A stretch of 6,292 bases of DNA from Clostridia bacterium (GTDB lineage: Bacteria > Bacillota > Clostridia > Oscillospirales > Acutalibacteraceae), in NCBI GenBank assembly GCA_017437165.1, contig JAFSBS010000047.1, forward strand, positions 1 to 6,292, written 5' to 3'. How positions within the stretch are numbered: the first letter of the stretch is position 1; each line of letters begins with the position of its first letter. Both the position numbers and the translations under genes were made by a program. Below, piece after piece: positions 1-5,772 of this stretch. A model generated the notes under the pieces. It saw nothing but the letters and a program-made list of their open reading frames with translations. It was not told the origin of the DNA and did no database searches.

Positions 1-1
1 G

Positions 2-1192
2 GGATTTACTTCAAACAGAGAAATGCTCTACTCTAATATTGTTTATGGTAAAAATCCAAATGGTGGTTTACAACAGTCCTTGAAATTCTGTGAACCATTC
101 TACTTCCTGTCTCATTATGATGATGCTAATAAAGTACCAAACTTATTTATGAATGGCTCAACTGACACTAGTGGTGTTTCAGGTCCATATCTTAATGTAG
201 CAGATAATGACTACTATAATGTCTGGTTCCCTGGTGAAATGTACAACTTAACAAAAGTTGCAACTAAAGATGGTGTTACAGTTTCTGTAGGCTACGCAGT
301 TGCGGGTTCAGCTTACACTTATCTGGATGGTGCTGAAGATGCTTCTACAGGTTTGGGTGCCATTTATAACGATGGTGTTCTCGCTGCTATGGTTTTAGGT
401 AAAGACAGTGCATTTACAAACTTGCTTTACTATAAAGATAACGCTACATTTGATGGTACATCGCTTTCTGATGGTACTGTAGTACCAGGGAAGAATTATA
501 AAAGTTGGGTAGGTTGTGATTACGGTACTCACACCCGTAACAGTATTCAGTTTACGGCTGTAGATATTTCTATTGAATATGTTAAGAGCGGTAATAGCGA
601 GGTCGCAACTTATTACGCATATTATGCAGATAATAGAGGTAGATTATATAAATCTAAAGTTGCTACAAAAACAACTGACCTTAATGCTACAACAAACAGT
701 GTACCGCAAATGGTAACTCATATTGCTGACGAACCTTATGACGGAACAAGAAGCGCACCGTCTTATATGGAACAGATTTTAGTAAATGGTTACCCTGTAG
801 GTAATTTCTTCAAAAAAATTACAACAGTTAGTTGTGATGGCGATTATATTGTTGTTGGCGGACATTCAAGCACAGGTGATTTTAACCTTGTTGTAGGTAA
901 AATTCAACAATCAGCAGACCAGTTGAGTAACACAGTTACCTGGAAACTTGTAAAAATTGGTGGCGCCGCAGCTTACCAGCTTGAAGATGCATTGATTCTT
1001 GACGGTTACGTTTATTTAGCAGGTGTTTCTGTTGGAAATCCGAGTCATCACAAAGGTTTTGTTTACGCAGCTTTACTTGAAGATATTAACAGAACCGAAA
1101 GCGGTGGATTCTTACCATTTAATCCAAACCTCTTTGTCGGTGACGAAAATTTACAAGACAGAATTTATGCAATTGATGGACATAAGGCATAA
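2..1192 (+). CDS. Unrecognised large, probably exported protein, C-terminal part (5' end outside window)
   Basis: The reading frame is open to the window edge (GFTSNRE precedes the first Met at 23). That ATG has no convincing ribosome binding site, so this is read as the last ~397 residues of a longer protein. I do not recognise the family. The segment is rich in Gly, Tyr, Asn, Thr, Asp and Val, with few charged helices and no membrane segment or sorting motif at its C-terminus. Short beta-strand-like stretches alternate with Gly/Asp turns. Two resemble each other: a DGDYIVVGG stretch and a DGYVYLAGV stretch, each followed by a variable loop and a further strand (VVGKI; VYAAL). This suggests a beta-propeller or similar all-beta fold, which is inference. 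Composition and the pilin-like gene downstream suggest a cell-surface or pilus-associated role. The stop codon lies inside a perfect hairpin. Confidence 0.75.
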   Translation, partial: GFTSNREMLYSNIVYGKNPNGGLQQSLKFCEPFYFLSHYDDANKVPNLFMNGSTDTSGVSGPYLNVADNDYYNVWFPGEMYNLTKVATKDGVTVSVGYAVAGSAYTYLDGAEDASTGLGAIYNDGVLAAMVLGKDSAFTNLLYYKDNATFDGTSLSDGTVVPGKNYKSWVGCDYGTHTRNSIQFTAVDISIEYVKSGNSEVATYYAYYADNRGRLYKSKVATKTTDLNATTNSVPQMVTHIADEPYDGTRSAPSYMEQILVNGYPVGNFFKKITTVSCDGDYIVVGGHSSTGDFNLVVGKIQQSADQLSNTVTWKLVKIGGAAAYQLEDALILDGYVYLAGVSVGNPSHHKGFVYAALLEDINRTESGGFLPFNPNLFVGDENLQDRIYAIDGHKA

Positions 1193-1225
1193 TATACAAT
1201 CGGCGAAAGCCGATTGTATATTATG
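1188..1225 (+). terminator. Perfect 17-bp hairpin with GAAA loop at the end of the first gene
   Basis: Arms 1188-1204 and 1209-1225 are exactly complementary around a GAAA tetraloop (1205-1208, a GNRA-type loop). The TAA stop codon (1190-1192) is inside the left arm. The base of the stem is AT-rich and the loop end is GC-rich (CGGC/GCCG). There is no uridine tract after the stem, so it is an atypical intrinsic terminator. It could instead act as an mRNA 3'-end stabiliser or processing site. Confidence 0.6.
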
Positions 1226-1227
1226 AT

Positions 1228-1255
1228 AGAAAATAGGAAGAAGGAAATAGGAAAT
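1228..1255 (+). repeat. Left heptamer block, four AGGAAAT-type units
   Basis: Units in register are AGAAAAT (1228-1234), AGGAAGA (1235-1241), AGGAAAT (1242-1248) and AGGAAAT (1249-1255). The following AGGTG (1256-1260) sits 5 nt before the ATG at 1266, so the end of the block supplies the ribosome binding site of the enclosed gene. Confidence 0.8.
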
Positions 1256-1265
1256 AGGTGTTATA

Positions 1266-1628
1266 ATGGGGAATTTAACAACATACAAAGATTTGATTTT
1301 ATGGCAAAAATCTATGGAGTTAGTTAAAGAAACGTACTCGCTTGTGAAAAAGTTACCTAAAGAAGAAACCTATGCTCTTTCTGATCAAATGCGAAGAGCC
1401 GCTATATCCATTCCTTCTAATATTGCAGAAGGTAACGGAAGAAAATCAAAAATAGATTATGTAAGATTTTTAGACATATCCCGTGGTTCATTGTATGAAC
1501 TTGAGACGCAAATTTATATTGGTGTGATGTTGAATTTTTTCAAAGAAAATGAAACTCAAACAGTATTTTTGCTAATAACGGAAATAAATAAAATGATAAA
1601 TTCATTAATAACTAAATTAGGGAAATGA
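1266..1628 (+). CDS. Four-helix bundle protein, 23S rRNA intervening-sequence (IVP/S23) family
   Basis: The 120-residue protein matches the family's typical length and landmark residues. An N-terminal YKDLILWQKSMEL segment (7-19) is followed by LPKEETYALSDQMRRAA (30-46), the strongly conserved SIPSNIAEGNGR stretch (48-59), and RFLDISRGSLYELETQ (67-82). The C-terminal helix is rich in Ile, Leu and Lys. Family members are small all-alpha proteins that assemble into oligomeric bundles. They were first seen as ORFs inside 23S rRNA intervening sequences, and a relative (Avd) is an accessory protein of diversity-generating retroelements. Their biochemical role is unclear. No reverse transcriptase or rRNA is in this window. 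The start at ATG 1266 is supported by AGGTG five bases upstream. Flanking inverted heptamers suggest the gene travels as its own unit rather than belonging to the surface-protein genes on either side. Confidence 0.92.
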   Translation: MGNLTTYKDLILWQKSMELVKETYSLVKKLPKEETYALSDQMRRAAISIPSNIAEGNGRKSKIDYVRFLDISRGSLYELETQIYIGVMLNFFKENETQTVFLLITEINKMINSLITKLGK

Positions 1629-1642
1629 ACTGGCGTATATAT

Positions 1643-1670
1643 AGTTCCTATTTCCTAATTCCTATTTCCT
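1643..1670 (-). repeat. Right heptamer block, four AGGAANT units on the minus strand
   Basis: Read on the minus strand from 1670 down, the units are AGGAAAT, AGGAATT, AGGAAAT and AGGAACT, with no spacers. They mirror the left block at 1228-1255 (24 of 28 positions match). In RNA the two blocks could pair into a 28-bp imperfect stem looping out the whole four-helix-bundle gene. Confidence 0.8.
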
Positions 1671-1681
1671 GAAATACCACC

Positions 1682-1690
1682 AAAGGGGGG
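1682..1690 (+). promoter_or_regulatory. Strong ribosome binding site that fixes a TTG start
   Basis: AAAGGGGGG ends 9 nt before TTG 1700. The first in-frame ATG (1712) is 21 nt away, too far for this site. The TTG start also gives a normal short prepilin leader. Confidence 0.75.
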
Positions 1691-1699
1691 ATTTTTACT

Positions 1700-2848
1700 T
1701 TGTTTAACTTTATGTTAAAACATAAAAAGGGATTTACTCTTGTCGAACTTATGATTGTTATTGCACTTCTGGGTTTTGGTGTTGTAGCCCTTGCAAATCT
1801 TTTTCAAAGCGCGCTTCGTACATTCAGCAAAACAGAAGAACGCTATATAAAACAAGAAGCAGTAAAAAGTGTTGCTGAATATCTTCAACACACTATAAGC
1901 ATAGGTGCAGCAACAAAAGCAGAAATTTACCCTGACTCAAGTGTTGTTCCGACGGTGGCGGGCAGTGATTCTTCTTACGCTTACATATATGTTGAAAAGT
2001 CCGATATGGACGACGATGGTGTACTTGATGGTTACTATCTTTATTTGTTAGAGCGTGGTCAGAAAAAGTCTGATGCGGTGTGTCTTAATGAAGAAGTTCC
2101 GCTTTATATTACTTTCTCGGCTTACAAAGATTACGATTTTAACGGTGATGATGAAATACGAAATCAATGTGGTGTAAAAGTAAATATTGCTGCAGTTGAC
2201 AACGATTTTGAATATAAACCAAATGATGAATATACAGAAGATAATACTGAAGCGGATGAAATTGCAGACTATATTTTCTATAACAATGTAGTTTCATATC
2301 ATTTCCCCAATATGGTAACTTCTGTTGAACAAAAACGTGTGAATTTCACTTCAGGTACTCGTGACCAGGCTAATACTTATGATGAAAATGGTCTTGTAGA
2401 AAATAGTCCTGTTATGTCAACTGACGAAAATGGTCAGGTATTAAGAATTACAGTAGATACAACAATAAATGCCGATGGTGCAGCGTCTGCACTTTCTGTA
2501 TCGAGTTTCTGCTTTATTGCTACTGCTGGTTATGGAGAGGCAACCGGTGAGGTTGGTATTCTCTGCGATTTCAGAGACCAATGTTTAAAAACAAATCCTT
2601 TGGGCAGAATGTTTGTAAAAGCATATTATACAATTTCACCACCTATTGCAGATTTTATAAGTAATAGTGAGCCACTTAAAGCGGTAACTCGTGTAGCACT
2701 TAAACCACTTGTTGCGTTTGCGGTTTATGCACTCGAACCGGAGCTTCTTATAGAGCAAATTCCATTTATTATAATGGGTGTAGGTTCAGTTGCGGGAATG
2801 GTTGTTGTGGGAGTACACACATATCGTAAAAGAAAAATAGAAGAATAA
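1700..2848 (+). CDS. Type IV pilin-like protein with C-terminal CFI-box domain and membrane anchor
   Basis: This 382-residue protein has a class III prepilin signal. A basic leader (HKKG, 8-11) precedes FTLVELMIVIALLG (12-25), with Glu16 as the conserved Glu5 of the mature pilin, so prepilin peptidase should cleave after Gly11. The middle (about 60-260) is acidic and carries two EF-hand-like loops, DMDDDGVLD (102-110) and DYDFNGDDE (144-152), that could bind calcium. From Cys271 a CFIATAGYGE motif opens a region (271 to about 345) with FRD, NPLGRMFVKAYY and SPPIADFI. I recognise it as the CFI-box C-terminal domain, whose function is unknown. A membrane segment (354-372) and a basic YRKRK tail follow, an arrangement like sorting or anchoring signals. 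At 382 residues it is long for a pilin. Both ends would be membrane-associated before processing. It may be a minor pilin or surface-anchored pseudopilin. No pilus assembly genes are visible. Confidence 0.82.
   Translation: MFNFMLKHKKGFTLVELMIVIALLGFGVVALANLFQSALRTFSKTEERYIKQEAVKSVAEYLQHTISIGAATKAEIYPDSSVVPTVAGSDSSYAYIYVEKSDMDDDGVLDGYYLYLLERGQKKSDAVCLNEEVPLYITFSAYKDYDFNGDDEIRNQCGVKVNIAAVDNDFEYKPNDEYTEDNTEADEIADYIFYNNVVSYHFPNMVTSVEQKRVNFTSGTRDQANTYDENGLVENSPVMSTDENGQVLRITVDTTINADGAASALSVSSFCFIATAGYGEATGEVGILCDFRDQCLKTNPLGRMFVKAYYTISPPIADFISNSEPLKAVTRVALKPLVAFAVYALEPELLIEQIPFIIMGVGSVAGMVVVGVHTYRKRKIEE
2770..2775 (+). promoter_or_regulatory. Possible -10 box for hflX operon inside the pilin-like gene
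   Basis: A consensus TATAAT lies in the codons of the pilin's final membrane segment. The best -35 at 17-bp spacing (2747-2752, CTTATA) is poor. It is listed because no promoter fits between the terminator and hflX. Transcripts starting here would still cross the terminator hairpin. Confidence 0.22.
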
Positions 2849-2850
2849 TT

Positions 2851-2882
2851 TAAAAGCACTTTGCTTTGGCAAAGTGCTTTTA
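2851..2882 (+). terminator. Strong intrinsic terminator between pilin-like gene and hflX
   Basis: A perfect 14-bp stem (2851-2864 with 2869-2882) encloses a TTTG loop (2865-2868) and starts 3 nt after the pilin-like stop. The left arm begins TAAAA and the right arm ends TTTTA, giving an uridine-rich 3' side. The stem ends only 12 nt before the hflX ATG, so it is also the immediate upstream leader of hflX. Confidence 0.85.
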
Positions 2883-2894
2883 TAGGTGAAATAT

Positions 2895-4145
2895 ATGGAA
2901 TTATTTGAAAACGAACAAAAAAAAGAAACCGCAGTGCTTGTTTCGGTTGATACAGGTGAATTTGATGTTGATTCATCACTTTTGGAATTAACTGAACTTG
3001 CAAAAACCGCGGGAGCAGAAGTTATAGGTGAAATTACTCAAAAAAGAGAAGCACCTGATTCTGCAACATATATAGGTAAAGGTAAGTTAGAAGAACTTTC
3101 TGAATTCTGCGAAATGAATTCGCCCGATTTAGTTATTGTAGATGGTGAATTATCACCATCACAACAAAGAAATATTGAAAATATTACAGATGTAAGAGTA
3201 ATTGACAGAACAACTTTAATACTCGACATTTTTGCAATGCGTGCTTTAAGTGGTGAAGGCAAATTGCAGGTTGAATTAGCGCAACTTAAATATACTTTAC
3301 CGCGACTTTCAGGTAAAGGGGCTTCACTTTCACGACTTGGTGGTGGTATAGGTACACGTGGTCCGGGTGAAACAAAACTTGAAACCGACCGAAGACATAT
3401 ACGAAGAAAAATTTCTGCTCTTGAAGCAAATTTAAAAGAACTTGATGAGAGAAGAAGTCGTTATAGAGCGAGAAGAAAAAAAGAAGGCACAGTAACTGTT
3501 GCACTTGTAGGTTACACAAATGCGGGTAAATCTACCTTAATGAATAAGTTAACTGATGCAGGAGTGCTTGCAGAAAACAAACTTTTTGCAACTCTTGACC
3601 CAACTGCAAGAGCCTTGACTTTACCTGATGGTAACACAGTTCTTTTAATCGACACTGTTGGATTTATTCGCAGATTGCCACATAAATTGGTTGAAGCGTT
3701 TAAGTCAACTCTTGATGAAGCAGTTGATGCGGATGTAATTCTTAATGTATGTGATGCGTCGAGTGACGAATGTGCAGAGCATTACAGGGTTACAAACGAG
3801 CTTCTTTCGGAACTCGGTTGTCAAGATAAACCGATTATAACAGTTCTTAATAAAAGCGATATAGCATCGCCTGACAATATTCCACTTGTCGGTGACGCTG
3901 TAAGAATTTCTGCATTGAGTGGTAAAGGTACAGATGAGTTATTGGAAAAAATCGCAAAAGCGTTGCCACCTACACGTAAAAGAGTAAAAATGCTTTTACC
4001 ATTCAGCAAGGGTGGTGCAGCGGCAGAAATAAGAAAAACCGGTGTTATTCATAGTGAAGAATATACCGAGAACGGACTTCTTTTAGATGCTACAGTTGAA
4101 ATTTATGCGTTAGAAAAATACAAGGAATTTATATCAGAAGAATGA
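2895..4145 (+). CDS. hflX: Ribosome-associated GTPase HflX
   Basis: HflX is a GTP-binding protein that binds the 50S subunit and splits or rescues stalled and hibernating ribosomes under stress. The 416-residue protein is a normal length. The N-terminal domain includes IGKGKLEEL (60-68). The central part has the family-typical LSGEGKLQVELAQLKY and a glycine-rich GGGIGTRGPGETKLETDRR stretch before an arginine/lysine-rich coiled linker. The G domain shows GYTNAGKST (206-214, P-loop), DTVGF (253-257) and NKSD (319-322), followed by an SALSGKG G5-like motif. All nucleotide-binding motifs are intact. ATG 2895 is preferred over an upstream GTG at 2886 because AGGTG (2884-2888) sits 6 nt before the ATG, while the GTG has only the terminator in front. 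Its stop overlaps the next start by 4 bp (ATGA), so it heads a three-gene operon. Confidence 0.97.
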   Translation: MELFENEQKKETAVLVSVDTGEFDVDSSLLELTELAKTAGAEVIGEITQKREAPDSATYIGKGKLEELSEFCEMNSPDLVIVDGELSPSQQRNIENITDVRVIDRTTLILDIFAMRALSGEGKLQVELAQLKYTLPRLSGKGASLSRLGGGIGTRGPGETKLETDRRHIRRKISALEANLKELDERRSRYRARRKKEGTVTVALVGYTNAGKSTLMNKLTDAGVLAENKLFATLDPTARALTLPDGNTVLLIDTVGFIRRLPHKLVEAFKSTLDEAVDADVILNVCDASSDECAEHYRVTNELLSELGCQDKPIITVLNKSDIASPDNIPLVGDAVRISALSGKGTDELLEKIAKALPPTRKRVKMLLPFSKGGAAAEIRKTGVIHSEEYTENGLLLDATVEIYALEKYKEFISEE

Positions 4146-4798
4146 AAGTTTTATTTGAAGATAACGAAGTTATTGTTATAGTAAAGCCTGTTGGTGTACC
4201 AAGTGAAACAACACAGAGTGGAGAAAAAGGAATTCTGGATTTATTGAAAAATGAATTTGGTTTAACTGATCTTTTTCTATTACACCGCCTTGACAGAAAT
4301 GTTGGTGGTGTTATGGTTTTTTCTAAAAATAAAAAAAGTGCCGCTTGTATTTCAAAGCAAATACAAGAAAACACTTTTAAAAAAACATACCTTGCGGTTG
4401 CAGATGGTGTTATAGAAGAAAAACAAGGTGTTTATAAAGATTTACTTTTCAAAGATTCTTCTAAGAATCGTTCTTATGTAGTAAACAGAGTGAGAAAAGG
4501 TGTTAAAGAAGCCTCTTTAGAATATATGGTTTTAAATAATATAGAAAATAAAACTCTTGTAAAAGTTACTTTACATACGGGCAGAACCCACCAGATAAGA
4601 GTGCAATTTTCATCACGAAAAACACCACTTTGCGGCGATATAAAATACGGAAGTAAAGACAGACAAAGTGAGATTGCTTTGTTTTCACACTCAATAACTT
4701 TTTCTCATCCTATAACAAATGAAGTGTTGACTTTTACAGAATTTCCTGATAAATTAAATTATCCTTGGTCTTTGTTTGGAAGTGATTTAAGTGAATGA
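4142..4798 (+). CDS. RluA-family RNA pseudouridine synthase
   Basis: The protein should isomerise specific uridines to pseudouridine in rRNA or tRNA. It has 218 residues and consists of the catalytic domain only, with no N-terminal S4 RNA-binding domain. Key features are an N-terminal EDNEVIVIVKPVGVPS strand-loop (6-21) and the active-site motif HRLDRNVGG (48-56), whose Asp51 is the predicted nucleophile. KTYLAV (81-86), TGRTHQIRV (146-154) and GDIKYG (165-170) follow in the expected order. The active-site loop reads NVGG instead of the textbook TSG after HRLDR; I regard this as a subgroup variant, not a defect. The exact target uridine cannot be assigned from sequence. The start overlaps the hflX stop (ATGA) and the end overlaps the DUF554 start by 8 bp, so translation is probably coupled. 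Confidence 0.94.
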   Translation: MKVLFEDNEVIVIVKPVGVPSETTQSGEKGILDLLKNEFGLTDLFLLHRLDRNVGGVMVFSKNKKSAACISKQIQENTFKKTYLAVADGVIEEKQGVYKDLLFKDSSKNRSYVVNRVRKGVKEASLEYMVLNNIENKTLVKVTLHTGRTHQIRVQFSSRKTPLCGDIKYGSKDRQSEIALFSHSITFSHPITNEVLTFTEFPDKLNYPWSLFGSDLSE

Positions 4799-5501
4799 AA
4801 TATTAACACATTTCAGTGGTGTTTTAGTAAATACAATTACAGTACTTATAGGTAGCGGGGTAGGGCTTCTTTTAAAAAAAGGAATTCCCGAAAAATTAAA
4901 TAAAGCAGTTATGACTGCTATTGGTCTTTGTACAATAGCAATTGGCGTTACAGGTGTTATGAAAGGTCAAAATCAACTGGTAATGATTTTATCTCTCGTT
5001 TTCGGAACAATTGTAGGTACTCTTATTGATATTGACAAAAGGCTTGAAAATCTCGGTTATAAATTAGCAAAGAAAAGTAAATCAGTTGAAAATACTTTTT
5101 CGCAAGGCTTTGTTACTGCGTCACTTCTTTTCTGTGTTGGTGCTATGACAATTGTCGGTTCTATGAATGCAGGCATTTCGGGTGATAATCAGATGCTTTA
5201 TACAAAATCGGTGCTTGACCTGATTTCATCAAGTATGTTAGCGGCTTCTTTAGGTTTCGGCGTTGTGTGTGCTTCTCTTTTTGTGTTGGTTTTTCAAGGT
5301 GGGCTGGTAGCACTCTCTATGGTACTTGGTTCATTTTTAAGTGACTTTGCAGTAGCAGAACTTATTTGTGCCGGTTCTGTAATGATTACCGCCTTAGGTC
5401 TTAATCTTATAGGTGTTACAAAAATTAAAGTGGCAAATCTCTTGCCGGGACTTCTTTTTGTACCGGCGTTTTGTTTTTTGTTTGATTGGTTTGGATTTTA
5501 A
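4791..5501 (+). CDS. DUF554 family integral membrane protein (YqgA-like)
   Basis: The 236-residue hydrophobic protein has about seven predicted membrane segments, roughly at residues 9-28, 37-56, 61-80, 106-125, 145-168, 172-205 (possibly two) and 213-233. Family signatures are an N-terminal GSGVGLLLKKGIPEKL (21-36) and a central FCVGAMTIVGSMNAGISGDN stretch (114-133) leading into LYTKSVLDLISSSMLA (136-151). Members occur widely in bacteria, are often annotated as putative transporters or simply membrane proteins, and have no established function. The GTG start at 4791 is supported by GGAAG (4778-4782) eight bases upstream and by the usual start of the first membrane helix. It overlaps the synthase gene by 8 bp and is probably the last gene of the hflX operon. 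Confidence 0.9.
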   Translation: MNEILTHFSGVLVNTITVLIGSGVGLLLKKGIPEKLNKAVMTAIGLCTIAIGVTGVMKGQNQLVMILSLVFGTIVGTLIDIDKRLENLGYKLAKKSKSVENTFSQGFVTASLLFCVGAMTIVGSMNAGISGDNQMLYTKSVLDLISSSMLAASLGFGVVCASLFVLVFQGGLVALSMVLGSFLSDFAVAELICAGSVMITALGLNLIGVTKIKVANLLPGLLFVPAFCFLFDWFGF

Positions 5502-5541
5502 AACTTGTAAGAGTAGTGCAGAAGATGAATTAGTGCAGAAG

Positions 5542-5562
5542 GCTGAGTGAAAAGTGATGAGT
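5542..5562 (+). repeat. Three degenerate heptamers, consensus GNNNAGT
   Basis: Consecutive units GCTGAGT (5542-5548), GAAAAGT (5549-5555) and GATGAGT (5556-5562) share first base and the last three. On the opposite strand at the right end, GCTGAAT and GCTGAGT (5766-5753) repeat the same 7-bp step. Confidence 0.55.
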
Positions 5563-5645
5563 TTCGGGTCTGCGATGCAATAATAATTGAAAATTGAAAG
5601 TTGAAAATTGAAAATTTCGGAACTGCGTTGGCAATTATAATTGAA
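5562..5645 (+). repeat. Direct repeat pair TTTCGGNNCTGCG with AT-rich tail
   Basis: TTTCGGGTCTGCG (5562-5574) and TTTCGGAACTGCG (5615-5627) are 53 bp apart. Each is followed by a similar tail ending in ATAATTGAA (to 5591 and 5645). A third, inverted copy lies at about 5739-5754. The unit has therefore been duplicated inside the element. Confidence 0.6.
5587..5614 (+). repeat. Four tandem TTGAAAN heptamers
   Basis: Exact 7-bp units occur at 5587-5593 (TTGAAAA), 5594-5600 (TTGAAAG), 5601-5607 (TTGAAAA) and 5608-5614 (TTGAAAA). Unit length and copy number equal those of the heptamer blocks around the four-helix-bundle gene, though the unit sequence differs. Confidence 0.85.
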
Positions 5646-5657
5646 TAACAAAAAGAT

Positions 5658-5704
5658 AAGTTCTATCATTTAAAGTTTTTTGTAAACTAAAAATGATAGA
5701 ACTT
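5658..5704. terminator. Central 14-bp hairpin, probable two-way terminator
   Basis: Arms 5658-5671 and 5691-5704 are perfectly complementary, with a 19-nt loop that can form a small inner stem (5674-5678 with 5684-5688). The right arm is followed by GTTGTTTTT on the plus strand, and the left arm by ATCTTTTTG on the minus strand. It can therefore serve both the rightward hflX operon and the leftward repressor gene. The stem is AT-rich, which lowers certainty. Confidence 0.6.
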
Positions 5705-5733
5705 GTTGTTTTTATTGAACAATAATTATAATC

Positions 5734-5748
5734 AAGTCCGCAGGACTT
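5734..5748. repeat. Short hairpin AAGTCC-GCA-GGACTT
   Basis: A perfect 6-bp stem with 3-nt loop lies 24 nt downstream of the repressor stop on its own strand and is followed there by an AT-rich tract. It may add to termination, or be a structural part of the element's right arm. Confidence 0.4.
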
Positions 5749-5772
5749 CCGAAACTCAGCATTCAGCACTTT

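Larger units (their letters stand above)
1228..1670 (+). mobile_element. Candidate intervening-sequence-like element: four-helix-bundle gene between inverted heptamer blocks
   Basis: A 443-bp unit is bounded by two 28-bp blocks in inverted orientation (1228-1255 and 1643-1670), each made of four consecutive 7-bp units of type AGGAAAT. Aligned arm to arm they match at 24 of 28 positions. The only gene inside (1266-1628) belongs to the family encoded within 23S rRNA intervening sequences, which are also stem-framed insertions. Here the insertion is between two protein genes. No transposase is present, and no target-site duplication is obvious. That the unit is mobile is inference from architecture and family. 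Confidence 0.5.
5532..5770. mobile_element. Gene-less palindromic repeat element (MITE-like) in the convergent gap
   Basis: The gap from 5502 to 5772 holds no gene, only layered repeats. The end 5532-5548 (AGTGCAGAAGGCTGAGT) matches the reverse complement of 5754-5770 at 15 of 17 positions. The inverted similarity continues inwards through TTCGG, CTGCG and an AATTAT-type tract (5562-5592 against about 5716-5753). The left end has 14 extra bases, that is two extra 7-bp units (5549-5562). The AGTGCAGAAG end motif also occurs in direct orientation at 5515-5524. The right end stops 2 bp before the dtxR-type stop codon, so that gene is not altered. No transposase is present; mobility is inferred. 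Confidence 0.5.

Noticed and set aside
2..40. GFT at the left edge as the start of a prepilin signal
   Set aside because: The next residues are SNREMLY, without the hydrophobic stretch or Glu5, so the resemblance to GFTLVE is chance.
1262..1267. TATAAT as a promoter -10
   Set aside because: It overlaps the ATG of the four-helix-bundle gene and has no -35 at a suitable distance.
1228..1670. CRISPR array or diversity-generating retroelement
   Set aside because: The 7-bp units have no spacers, and there is no reverse transcriptase, template/variable repeat pair or cas gene in the window, although the protein is distantly related to Avd.
2886..2888. GTG 2886 as the hflX start
   Set aside because: It has no ribosome binding site of its own and forms part of the AGGTG site that serves ATG 2895.
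4280..4310. Inactive pseudouridine synthase because of HRLDRNVGG
   Set aside because: The catalytic Asp and flanking HRL are intact and the other motifs are in order; the altered loop is best read as a subgroup variant.
5394..5669. A minus-strand reading frame across the convergent gap
   Set aside because: It is antisense to the end of the DUF554 gene, runs through tandem repeats and has no family features.
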